Shown: piece after piece, positions 1-10,300 of the stretch | Layout: each line of letters begins with the position of its first letter | Position numbering within the stretch: position 1 is the first letter of the stretch | Assembly (NCBI RefSeq): GCF_000972845.2 | Contig: NC_040033.1 | Location: 5,732,241 to 5,796,240, forward strand | Source: Larimichthys crocea | Taxonomy: Eukaryota > Chordata > Actinopteri > Sciaenidae | Direction: 5' to 3' | Length of the DNA stretch: 64,000 bases | Translations under genes and position numbers: made by a program | The notes under the pieces: model-generated | The model's database searches: none | What the model was told of the DNA's origin: nothing | Seen by the model: the letters and a program-made list of their open reading frames with translations, nothing else

Positions 1-719
1 GGGTGACTGTCGCGCCTTTAAATGGGAAAATAATCGAGGCCGTATTTCAGCTGCGCTAAGTCAGCCTGTCGTCTGTCGGTGGAACTGTTTCTCATTCCCA
101 AAGTGAGATCCATCTTCATGTCCCACATTTTGAATAAAGATTACTTTAAAAACATATATGTAAAGAATCATTTTAAAAAAAAAAGTTTGGTGACACGTTA
201 AATCTTATCCACAAGGATTACTGGCTCCATATCTGTCAAATACTAAAATAACTTTAAGGTGAAGTGAACTGCTACACCTTTGATCCTCCACTCTCAAGCC
301 TTATCACATCATCCATTTCCTCACTTTGTTTGTTGCTGTGAGTGACAGCTCATACTCAGCCTCATACAATATCTGTCAGATTGCATTATTAATGCTGATA
401 GAGCGCCTGGATGAATCGTCATGTGAATAAAAACCACGGCGCCGTGAGGAGGAGGAGGGCGGAGAAGGAGAAGGAGGAGGAGGCGGAGCGCAAGGGAGGT
501 CACAAAATGATTTAAAGAATCGTGAGGGAGTAGATGACAGACAGGGGGCGTTTGTGCCTCGCCACACAACCCTGAGGGAGTTTAAATAAAAAATAATAAT
601 AAATAAAAAAAACATAGATAAACAGCTTTTTCATGGAAGAGTGAATCCTGTTAATTTGTCGTGCTGGTGAAGTAATAACAAGAATTACACAATAATAGGC
701 TTCCCTTGTGGATTCTCTT
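1..719. other. Non-coding stretch with purine-rich GGA tract
   Basis: I see no gene here. The stretch holds a G/A-rich imperfect GGA/GAAGGA tract at about 445-490 and an A/T tract of TAA and TAAA units at about 582-612. Short frames crossing the tract are composition artefacts. Confidence 0.6.
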
Positions 720-960
720 GTTTGCCACTTGACGCAGCGTTTCACAATCCTGTAATCGCAATGAATCAACTCAAATATCCCGCCTATCACGTAGCATGGT
801 TGCAAAGTTATGGATTTGCTTTAATAAAACTACAAAGACTGTCATGTGATAATCACTGAGCGCTGATTCCCTGCTTTGCCTCGCAGAGTTGAGGAGGATT
901 AAGCCCGGCTTCCTTTCATAGCTAACCCAATAATATGTATGACACAGCTGCAGGCGGCTT
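720..960. promoter_or_regulatory. Enhancer-like non-coding block (candidate)
   Basis: This is a moderately GC-balanced, non-repetitive segment unlike the AT-rich surroundings. It has several homeodomain-type words, including an Otx/bicoid-like GGATTA near 896 and a homeodomain/Pbx-like AATGAATCAA near 760. It has no long reading frame and no mobile-element signature. This texture is typical of vertebrate conserved non-coding elements, but conservation cannot be seen from one sequence, so the call is an inference. Confidence 0.22.
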
Positions 961-3337
961 AGTGTTTACTGCCGCACAGGAGCCCGGGACGTAACTGCGT
1001 AGACAGGCCTGATGTTTTTCTCTCCATCACCTCTGCTCCTACTCAGGCTAAATCATTACTGATACCTGCTGCACTGCACCTCCTCCACCTCCTCCACCAC
1101 CAGCCTCTACATTATAGCTTCAGCTCAGTCTGACTGCAGCGATTTTTTTTTTTTTTGTTGCTTTGTCTCATATGGTGTGCAAACAACATACTATGCGGCA
1201 CACAAAATGTGCCCCCCTGGTGAGAAGTCTTAGTTTGCTGGCAAAGATTTTGCTTTAAAAGCCTGTTGATGCTGTCCTGCGAAAAACAAAAGAACCTCCA
1301 AAGCATCAACTTTTGAAAAAAACAGCCATGTGGTAATCCATTTTACAAATAATCTTTCAAATGGTTTGTTAAGCTCGCGTAGTTACCTGTAAAGGAACAC
1401 GCAGTCCTTGAGTTTAGAAATTCATAATACCCAAGTGGAGTTACATTGTTTTGTCGGGTCAACATTTCTATTATGATTAGTTTGACCCTTGTCTTCTTGG
1501 AAAACCTGGGCTCTCTTTAACAGCTCAAAAACATACCGAAGACTTGGAGAACCGCTATTAAAGATGATTTTGAAGAACTCTGAGACAGAAAATAGGCATT
1601 ATTATATCTGTAAAGTAACAGATCCAACCAAAAATCGACCATCTACCAACAAAGATACCCAGATCAAGAAGCAGGCTGAAGAATTTCTTCTTTTATAAGG
1701 AATATATTGACTAGAAAACATATTAAAATGGCTATAAATCATCCAAAAACATGAGGTGATGTTTTGTTCATTCCACAGACTCAGTATTATACCTGATATT
1801 TATCCAATTTTTACCCAGTTTCATTGTCCTACTTTTCAAACCCACGCCTCCACCCAGACAAAGAAAAATAGTATAAATAGTAAGTAATAGTTTGGGACTG
1901 CAGCGCATTACGCATTGCTCACTGGCATATGAAGTGCTTTGGTTGTCTTCCAAGTTAGTCATCTGAAATCCTTGGCTACATGACATACATTTTCAAATCT
2001 ATCACTCATGACAGAGGCGCGGCGGTTTTTTGAAAAGACGGTGACAGCGCACACAAACTGAAACCGAGATATTTTTCTTCTCCTGTGACAAAAAATGTGA
2101 TGCTTTCTAATGAGTGCTGAGGAAAAAGGGAAGAAAAAGAAAGTATGGACTGCACTTTGTCAAAGTCTGATATGCCACATGCACACCAGTACAACGCAGC
2201 GGACTTTGTCAACAGTGGCTGGAAAGGAAATCTCATTTCTGCTTACCTGAGATAGCGGCAAGTTTTTGTCAGTTCAACAACAGAAACGCAGAGAAGAGGA
2301 CCGGCTCTTGAAGGGAAACGCTTTGGTTTAGTTAAAACTTGAAAGCAAAAACAAAAACAGGTGTGTGTTTTTGATAGTATGCGTCTCTATGCATGTCTTT
2401 TTCTAGAAGATATGGACAGTCATCCAAAAAAAAATTGGATATGAGTGATTTGAAATTGGTGAGGAAGTCTGCAAACCTCACAGCTGATTAAACGTCTCTG
2501 ATTTGGTTACGAAACAGCAACGAGTGACGTGTTTTCACCCAGAGTATCCTGCTGAATCCACTTGGTAATGGTGCATCTTGGTTGTGAACATTTTTTAATG
2601 ACAAACACGACTACCGCCACCTCCATTATTCAGCTCACAGAAGACACGTAATGACTTTCTCCAACTAATGACTCACCCGGGAGCTTATTGATGAAAGTGT
2701 GTTTGGGTGTAATAGACGGGAGATGAAAGAGAATATGATGGAAAAATACTTTGAATGAAACTGAATGTTTCCAACATGAATAAAATAACAAAGAAGGTGT
2801 CTTTTCTTTTTCCCATTAATAGCTCAGTTTGCTCGCTTTGCTGTTGACAGGTATAAATTTGTGCATGCCAAATTAACAGAGCGCCCCCTAAAGAGCAACG
2901 CTGTAACACAAATTACCAGTGATGACCTTTGGGACCGCAGTCATTCCACTGGCTTAATACAGTCACAGTTAATAGCCTGATGATGATGGAGCCAATCATT
3001 CTGTATCCAAATAATGCCACTGTGACACTGATGAAGCGGTGCAATGTCTGCAAACTGTTTCCCCCTTAAGCGGCTTTAAGGTTGATGAATCTGCGTATTC
3101 CACACAGTCTGACAGTATCATATATATTCTGTATCTGCTTGTTCCAGCTCCTCATTGGAAGCTGATGTTTACACAGAGCGGAGTATTTAAAGCCAAGACT
3201 CATTGTGTTTTATGGAGGCACTATTCCATCAAATGGACGCGTTCGAGATGTTTTATGCATTCAGTCAGAGTGAGCCACCAATGGGATGCTGCTTGTGCAA
3301 GAACAAGACGGGCTATGTCGTCAGACCACAGACAGTG
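961..3337. other. Unannotated non-coding stretch
   Basis: I see no gene or clear mobile element. There is a T tract near 1143-1156. A low-repeat stretch at about 2560-2700 and another at about 2930-3035 have an enhancer-like texture but no decisive motif. The small frames here are of chance length. Confidence 0.5.
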
Positions 3338-3806
3338 TACCGTAGTTTCCAGACTATAGAGCGCACCTGAATATAAGCCGCACCCACTAAGTTAAAAAAT
3401 GTACATATATAAGCCGCCGATATCCAGGTTGAGAAATGATATTTAGCGGAGACACAGAAAGATTTTGTACCGTAAATGTTTATTTATATACCTGAACCGA
3501 TTGTTTCCGAACAGTGCCTGTAACACGGCAGTAAAGATGTTCACCATGGATTCATTAACGCCAAGCTTACGTGCAGCAGCTCTATTTCCTTCCCGGACAG
3601 CCAGATCAATGACCTTCAACTTAAAAGCTGCATCATACGAACTTCTTCATGTGTTTTCCATGATGAGGGGGTGAGGGTATGAAAATAATTAGCTGTTGCA
3701 CTGACTTCCCCTGTCTGTCTTGTTTTTGCAATTTGCATCTTTGTATAAGCCGCATGGTTCAAAGCATGGGAAAAAAGTAGCGGCTTATAGTCCAGAAAAT
3801 ATGGTA
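3338..3806 (-). mobile_element. Non-autonomous pogo/Tigger-like DNA element
   Basis: A 469-bp element is bounded by inverted termini. The left end begins TACCGTAGTTTCCAGACTAT and the right end, read in reverse, begins TACCATATTTTCTGGACTAT. The flanking TA dinucleotides (3338-3339 and 3805-3806) fit the TA target duplication of the Tc1/mariner/pogo superfamily. The subterminal words 'ataagccgc' and 'gcggcttat' repeat the symmetry. Inside, on the minus strand (about 3640 to 3540), is the N-terminal helix-turn-helix of a pogo-type transposase, containing FKLKVIDLA and GNRAAARKLGV. An ATG at 3661-3659 is followed three codons later by an in-frame TGA (3649-3647), and the rest of the transposase (DDE domain) is missing. 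It is therefore a deletion derivative that could only move with help in trans, now decayed. Confidence 0.85.
3540..3661 (-). pseudogene. Transposase N-terminus remnant (pogo-type HTH)
   Basis: This is the retained start of a pogo/Tigger transposase inside the element at 3338-3806. It would bind the element's terminal repeats through a psq-type helix-turn-helix. The visible residues run from an aromatic-Asp-Ala-Ala-Phe-Lys start through GNRAAARKLGV. An in-frame TGA at 3649-3647 lies four codons after the ATG. A CGA to TGA change (CpG decay) is the simplest explanation. No catalytic domain remains, so no active product is expected. Confidence 0.7.
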
Positions 3807-3827
3807 AATATGGACCTCGTATCCGTG

Positions 3828-4070
3828 ACATCGCCTGGAGTGTGGTGAGTTGTATATAAATTCACCCTCAGTACAGTTGTCATGAACGGGGAAATTAGCT
3901 ACAGAGACCAAAACAGTTTTTTGTACCAGGCTGTAAACATGTTTATTTCTGCTGTGAAGTTGGACATTTGAACATGGGGACTTATGGAGACTGACTCGTT
4001 CAGCCTCAAGTGGCCATTTGAGGAACTGCAGTGTTTGGCACACGGAGGTTGCCGCTTGGTTCAGACAGAT
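3828..4070 (+). repeat. Common teleost dispersed repeat, one end
   Basis: The segment from the 'gtggtgag' near 3841, through 'ctacagagaccaaaac' near 3899, to 'gttgccgcttgg' near 4050 matches, from memory, a very abundant fish dispersed repeat. That repeat has this order of words: trinucleotide-poor, 'caggctgtaaacatg', then 'gcctcaagtggcc'. It begins just after the pogo-like element. The opposite part of what I believe is the same family appears in reverse orientation at 37870-38060. The superfamily is uncertain, and a database match would fix the ends. Confidence 0.6.
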
Positions 4071-4113
4071 CGAGGCAAACTTTAGAGGCACATAAGTTGC
4101 GATAAATCCACCT

Positions 4114-4830
4114 GTGACAGCGTTGATCTGCCACAAATGTGTCAAACAAGGCTCAGCTGAGGCTGCACTGCAGGTATTCGGTGATAAAGTATTGGAGAAA
4201 TTAAAATTACATTGCTATCTATTATTTCTTCACCACTGGAGACGACATAAAGACTCGTTTTCATTATATCTGACTGTGTTCTATAATCAGTCTCATACAA
4301 AGACCTGGAGTTTCTTACTGGATGCATTCCAACTCAATCTCTCTAATTGCTGGTGGAGGACATGTTATGTGTTCACTGGAAATACTCAAACAAGCACAGA
4401 CAAACATCTTCAGAGCTCACAGATATGTGGATTTAAAGGTACGTTAAGTTTTATTGCTTCGGTCGTACATACAGATTTGGAGAAACCTGTCAAACAGCCA
4501 GTTATTCATCGCTGTAGGCAGGCTTGTGGTCCAGTAAGCTCGCGTAGACCCATCTCAAGATATCAGAACAAACAAAGGCAGCACATTGCATTTCACCGCT
4601 CTTCTAAATGGCTTCGTTTGACGTCAGGCGGGAAATCCTTTGTATTCATGACCCACGCCTGCTGCTGGATAAGGCCATGGGTGGAAGGACGCGACTTCAC
4701 ATTCGTCGCCTTCTACGTGTCACATTTTCCAAGTCATGTCCCCGTTCCTCGGACTAGGCCAGTAGGTGAGTTGGAAAGATGCCAAGGTATCGATTTTATG
4801 GCAGTTGTTAGAGTTGTAACAGAGTTGTAA
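4114..4830 (+). other. Longest open frame in the window, unidentified
   Basis: This is an uninterrupted frame of 238 codons from ATG to TAA. I do not recognise any domain. The translation is rich in His, Ser, Cys and Trp, has no signal peptide or membrane segment, and has no obvious repeated motif. It starts just after a dispersed repeat and ends about 365 bp before the Penelope-like fragment on the other strand. By my rough estimate (about 6% stops per codon at this base composition), a chance run of this length is expected much less than once per 64 kb. It may be decayed mobile-element coding DNA, a real exon, or a chance frame in atypical sequence. There is no visible start context or splice evidence. 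Confidence 0.25.
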
Positions 4831-5194
4831 GCAGCAGACTATTGTTACAGGGCCCATTCAGCCTCCAGCCTGACATACAGTACAGTATATGGCCTCACTT
4901 TGTCTTCCCTTTCTTTTCTGAAAGTGTTTTCATTGTAATGCATAAAAGTCTGTTTCTAATCCTTTAAATAGGTCAACTGAGTGTGGATCTTATAGATTTC
5001 TCTTCCGTCTGCGGTGAAACATTCAGGGTATAGCCAGTTGCAGCCTTTACTGTCTTTGTTTATTGCCTGGTTTGAAAAAATCACCCCATCCCCTTACTTA
5101 CCTCATACATTTCAACAAAAGAAAGCCAATTAGGGAGGATCGGTTTCACTTTTGTTTGATATTTAGATATATTTTTGGGTCTGTTTTTTTCCCT

Positions 5195-5452
5195 TTGAAC
5201 CTTGCTTGTGGCCCAGGCAGTTAACTGTACGCTTTCAGCTCTCGCTGTATGTGCTTCTGTTCTCGTTTTTCTAGCTTCTGAGTCTACTGTTAATGGTGTC
5301 TCATAATTGAAAGTTTGGATTATATCCAGCGTGTGCAGGCTGGGGGAGAGTCTCTGAGGCACCGCATGGGCTGTGTGCGTGGGTTTTCTAAACACCTCGG
5401 TGTCAAGGTTCCCTCCTTCTCTCAAGCAGATCCAAATCAAAATGTGTTCATC
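5195..5452 (-). pseudogene. Penelope-like retroelement fragment (RT 3' region)
   Basis: A minus-strand open frame (5689 to 5081, 202 codons) contains, near residues 80-165, the order typical of Penelope-like elements just after the reverse-transcriptase core. There is a '(R)EGGNLDTEVFRKPTHT' block (VFRKPTHT at 5395-5372), then a 'SLHTLDIIQT' block, then 'EARKTRTEAHTARAE'. In this family the [V/S]-[F/Y]-RKPTHTD motif and the following histidine-rich helix are strongly conserved. The upstream catalytic YxDD region and the downstream GIY-YIG endonuclease are not visible. The canonical Asp-Gln-Tyr after RKPTHT is replaced, so this is a decayed 5'- and 3'-truncated piece. The flanking part of the open frame (residues 1-75) has no recognised homology. 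Confidence 0.68.
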
Positions 5453-5689
5453 TTGCGAACGCTGCAAAAAAGATGCGTGATAGTCGTGTGTGAGAACGCG
5501 GCAATCGATACAGGCGGATAAAGCGACGGCTCTACTATATGCTCCACGTAAACATCCTGCGTCCTGTGTATGATTAAGAAGAGGATGACTCATAAATAGG
5601 ATACTAGAGGGGTCATAAATATATTCATTACTCGTTTCATTCACAGCACACTTAAGCATAATGTAGCCTTTAATAACAGGAACACACAA

Positions 5690-8600
5690 AGGTGTAGTTC
5701 GATGGTAGTACGATAAGCAAATCTCAAGTTTAGTTACATAACTATTATAAAACTAGTGTTAAATATTGCTTGTTTGAGTATTCATAGTAAACTTGGCTTG
5801 TAGTAGACTGTCCAGGTTCTGGTATATGACTGATCAGGTCATTTGTTTAGGATGTATACAGTTTTTGACTCCCAAAAAATCAAAGAATAATAAAAAAAAT
5901 CGATATTTTTGATACTTTCCCCCCAATTTAATGCAAATAAAACTATTTTATTTCCCTCACAAAGACATGAGATGGTTGAAAAACAATTAACTTTGTAACA
6001 TTGCAAACATTTACACTAATACTAATAATTATGTATCCAGCATATGGATGGCTATGCCCCAGACAGTCATCTCTGCTCTGTTAATCTGGCACCATCCCAG
6101 CTCTTCCGTCGGTGTGACCATTCGAGCTATATTATCAGTGGTGTAATGCACGATACTAAAATAAAGACTTCCTAGGGATGTTTTGAAAGAGATGCATCAG
6201 AAAAAAGAGTGGATCTTAATGTTCAGCAGCAGCGAGTGTCCAAAGGGGGTATACGTTCATCAGAACCCAACTGTGTCTCCATTTGCTACATTCTTCATCC
6301 CTCCGTCTGTAATCAATACGAGTGCTGAAGTTTGCCGCTTTGTGCCGCTGGGTCATGTTTACTATGCAGTGTTTATAGTAGACACAAATCTCCAGTCGCT
6401 GGCGTTAAAGAATTCTCTTTGAACAATACAGAGCAGGCAGAAACTGATGCCGCTGCAACCATCCTGCAGTTCAGCGTTTCACTAAGTGCTGCAATGAACC
6501 TGTGTTCACATACACTGAACGGTAATGTCGCAGTGACACAATGAACGTTTTGGGAACACGATGTTGACACTTAGAGATGAAGGCACCAAGTTTTAGAAAG
6601 TCAAATCACACTGCCGTCGACTTTAAGCGTTCTTCAGTGGCTGCAGTATTGACTTTTCACAACTTGATTACATAACTAACTAAGGAAAGTGTGTTTTTTT
6701 AAATTTTTTATTTGATTGTGTAACTCCCATTTCGCTTTCTCTGTCTCGGTTTGGTGTATTAACAGTTTAGTGGATGCTAAAACATCTGCTATCAGAGTGT
6801 TAACGGCTTTGAGCGGTAGCAATATCTGCAAATGAGAAGCTGCAGATGGAGTTTCGAGGTTTAATGTCACAGTAAAAAAAAATAATTTCAGTGCATAACA
6901 CAGTGTAGAAACCAAAACATCTCACTTTTGCATTTCTTTTATTTTACATTTACATTATTCAATGTCAATTCAGAAGAAGGAGCCTCTGCTTCAGTGGATC
7001 GGTAGCAAAAGGCTGATTGAGATGTTCAGGTAGGTCTAATTCTGAATTTGGTTTGAGTCAGGCATAAATGTCACACCAGAAGAAGTCATTAGTGTATGCC
7101 AACTATAGCAACACTTCCCTTGCTATTATATTGTGGTTATTTCCTGCTGTAGGATAGTGGAAATCTTTCAGTCTTTCTAAATCCATGATCGGAGCTTATG
7201 AAATATTTATGGAGCCTGGCGAACAACAGGATGTGTAATTATCATCAAACACAAGAGTACACAATGGCTGCAATCAAGCCACTTCTGTCTTTGTGTCAGT
7301 CATCCCAGGGAAAGGTTACGTTTCTTTCCTATCCCACTAATTTCTGCTGACCTTTCCGGGGTGATGTCTCAAACCCGGCAAAGTTTCTCCACATTTCTCA
7401 GCACTTATTAAAATCGCTCAAAACACAATCAGCGTCAGGCCGTCTAAAAATAAACATTCTCCTGATGGTGTATGGGTACGCAGAAACAAGGAGCCCCCGA
7501 ACAGAGTCCTCTGCAAAGTGTTGTGCCCGGATAAGACGATGACACATCCTGGCACATTACTATGACACTGGCAGCGATCCAAAATGGGAGGAAGAGGCTT
7601 AAAAGCACAACAAGGCCATGTAAAAACCATCTTGAGAGTTTACATGGAGTACTTCTGTTGCTTTTAATGTGTTGATTTCCCATATGAGACAGCACGACTC
7701 AGCACCGCCTGAAAATGTTTTGCATTTTTACCTCGCTTCAGAGAGTTTTGTTGAGGAAAACGAGGTTTCGTTTCTTGAGTTACAAATGTGGGCTGCAGAA
7801 TTGCCATCTCTGTAAAATACGCATCAGCACGTATACAACGGATGCTTGATGTGTCTGTTTGTTACATTGTATTAGTCTACAGTAAGTGCAGGTAAAAGAT
7901 TCAGACATTTTAAAGAAGTTACAAGAGTTTTTTTGTGTTGAGCACACACGTGGAGTGTAGGCCTGGTTATCGACCGACACACATATGTTGAGTGGGCAAC
8001 TTTATGCATTTATTTTCCCACCATGAGTCAGAGCAAGACACTGACTATGTTATTCCTAATTACATTATATACTGCAACAGGATCCTATAATGTCCTCACC
8101 ATCACTGAAGGGATATTTTAAACTTTATTGGCACGCATGTCCTGCTTATAAAATCCGATACTTTTAAAAGACAAAGAAAGGAAGCCTCCCCTGTCCCATA
8201 GCTGTGCTTTCAGCGCATAGTTGTAAAGTTTAATTCGCCATCATCCTCTCTTAATGAGACATCTTTATTACAATGTTAATCCTGACATATAGCAGCTGGT
8301 TTGATGGGTTGTTATTTGCAGCTTGGCGTGCTGCTGCAGCTGAGTCTGGATCAGTTTGTGTCTCCGAGAGAAGTTACACTTTGTGCCCAACTTAATATGG
8401 ACTAACTGAAATCCTGCTCTCTACTACTCAGCATGGGGCAGAATTTGAATTTTACAATTAAAAACTCTATAATATGATTCAGTATTTCTTGACTAGAGTA
8501 CCCTTAGGCCAACAAAATAATAAATAAAGATCTGAGTATTTGTATTTTTGTTAGAGTGGGAAGTAACATTTACATAAAGAACAACTGAGATAAATGATTA

Positions 8601-9340
8601 AAGAAACTTTGTCTTCGACATCAGGTCCTCAGTATCTTTAAAATCTTTACTACAGCTCGGGGTGTCACCAAATAAGTTTTGTAGTGTTGGTGGCACAAGA
8701 GCAATCCTTGTACAGCAGGCACAGAACAGGATGAACATATTATAAACAGAGGAAACGCAGTATGAACAGGTCGAGTTAGTGGCAGACTCGAATCCTATCG
8801 CCTCCTACATTCTCATTTAAATCGGCCACGAGACTCAAGACCTTGTTCTCTGGAGAAAAACTAGCTGTCTACAACAAAATTATATAATACAGTAAGTACA
8901 CCTTTAACTCCTTAAATCTATTCAGCTGCTTTTTTATAACTGTATCATATTTATGTGGTGGACAAAGCATGAATTCAAAATGCTGCATAAAGTTTGTTTA
9001 ATTTTAATTTTGTTGTCTGAGGCTGAGAAGTTCTACTGCTCTGAATATCTGGAAGGCACAGCCAATCCCAGCGACCCCTCTGGCACATTTTCGGACCTGC
9101 TCTTGGCTATATAACACTGCCCTGGGTGAAATAACTGTCTATTTAGTATCCACTTCACCACTCAGAAAGCATAATGACCCTCCAGTTGATCTGAATTATT
9201 CCTTCACAGTGCTCTCCAGACCTAACACCCTTATGTTTGAGAGCTTTTCAGCTGATTTTTTACAACCACGCCATAATGAAACTGGTCACTAAAAAGAAAA
9301 TCAGAAAAGACCTTTTTTTAACCTTTTCTTTTTCAAGGAG
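5690..9340. other. Unannotated non-coding stretch
   Basis: I see no gene. The block at about 7180-7420 is non-repetitive and has an enhancer-like texture (AATTATCAT, ATATTTATGG), but I have no evidence of conservation. Elsewhere the sequence is AT-rich and plain. The small frames near 6183-6570 and 7418-7695 are overlapping antisense shadows with no recognisable protein. Confidence 0.5.
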
Positions 9341-9369
9341 CTTTTTTTTTTTCTTCTTCTTCTTCTTCT
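9341..9369. repeat. T tract followed by (TTC)n
   Basis: About eleven T residues run into a short TTC microsatellite. It is a simple low-complexity repeat. Confidence 0.9.
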
Positions 9370-9589
9370 GGTCTTTTTAAATCTTCTTTATCATAATCCT
9401 TTTGACACTCTGCGGCTGCAGTGTCATGAAATATAAATGATGAAACTCCTATTCAGTTACTTGAATCATTACAGCCAATTAGACATTATTCATTACATAC
9501 ACTTTATATGTCTGAATGTATACTGTTCTGTATAAATATATACTTTTGCATGAGCTACTGTTACCAGGCATGGCTGTGATTTTTTTGGA

Positions 9590-9945
9590 GTTTTGGTCCA
9601 TTCTCCACACGGCTTCATACCTCACCAGGAGCCATGTGTTTTACCAAAAAGACTTTCTTAACCTGCTCAGATTTTGGTCATTTTTTATTGGCTTATGTGT
9701 TTCTATCATGAGAAAGTATGCTACAAAGTTAAATCCTGTTTGTTTTTACGACTGGAAAGTCTGCACAGGGTGTTTTATTTTGAAAATCTAACCAGATTCT
9801 CTATGCCGTTTCTGCGTCTGACTTCCGGGACCGGCTTAATCAGCTCTGTGCTGCTTGACGCGGTTGGTCACAGCTTCTGAAACACCCTGCAGCGCTTCTG
9901 ATGGAATCACAATCATCGTCTACAATGGCCGCAATCAGCTACGTA
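9590..9945 (+). repeat. Dispersed repeat, copy A (pair of 46315-46665)
   Basis: The segment shares ordered words with 46315-46665. Both have 'ttc(a/c)tac/tatc...caccaggagc', 'aac(c/t)tgctcagatt', 'atgctac', 'cagctctgtgc(t/c)gcttgacgc' (at 9842-9863 here), then 'gcttctg' and 'atcacaatc...cgc(g)atcagct'. The two copies are the same orientation and strongly diverged. A repeat of this form is, from memory, frequent in percomorph fish. The transposon class is unclear, and I see no terminal inverted repeat or coding domain. Confidence 0.6.
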
Positions 9946-10062
9946 AGCCAAGGCGCAGCCGCCCGTAAAGGTTACAGCCGTGCCAGGTGGAATTTAGTGG
10001 ATAACTGTGGCTTGCACCAATCCTCGGTCGCTTATGTCGCAAAGAAAAGTGGCCTTTTGGAG

Positions 10063-10300
10063 ATAAAGTGCCCTCTATGATGCCCTTTAGGTGGACAAAA
10101 TGCCATAAAGTGCCCTCTATGATGCCCTTTAGGTGGACAAAATGCCTTTTTAGTGGTATAAATGTGATCAAGTGCTATACGGTGCCCTTTCAGCGGGGAA
10201 AACACGATGAAGTTCCCTGTAGGATTCCCGTTTTAAGGAGAAAATGTGATGAAAGGCCCTCTATGGTGCCTTTTCAGTGGGGAACGTGTGATCCAATATA
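10063..10300. repeat. Minisatellite with ~42-bp unit
   Basis: Two identical 42-bp units (10063-10104 and 10105-10146) start 'ataaagtgccctctatgatg'. They are followed by about three diverged units that keep the words 'gtgccctttcagcgggg', 'gaaaatgtgatgaa' and 'ggccctctatggtgcc'. The open frames on both strands across it (9935-10171 and 10068-10301) are products of the periodicity, not genes. Confidence 0.85.
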
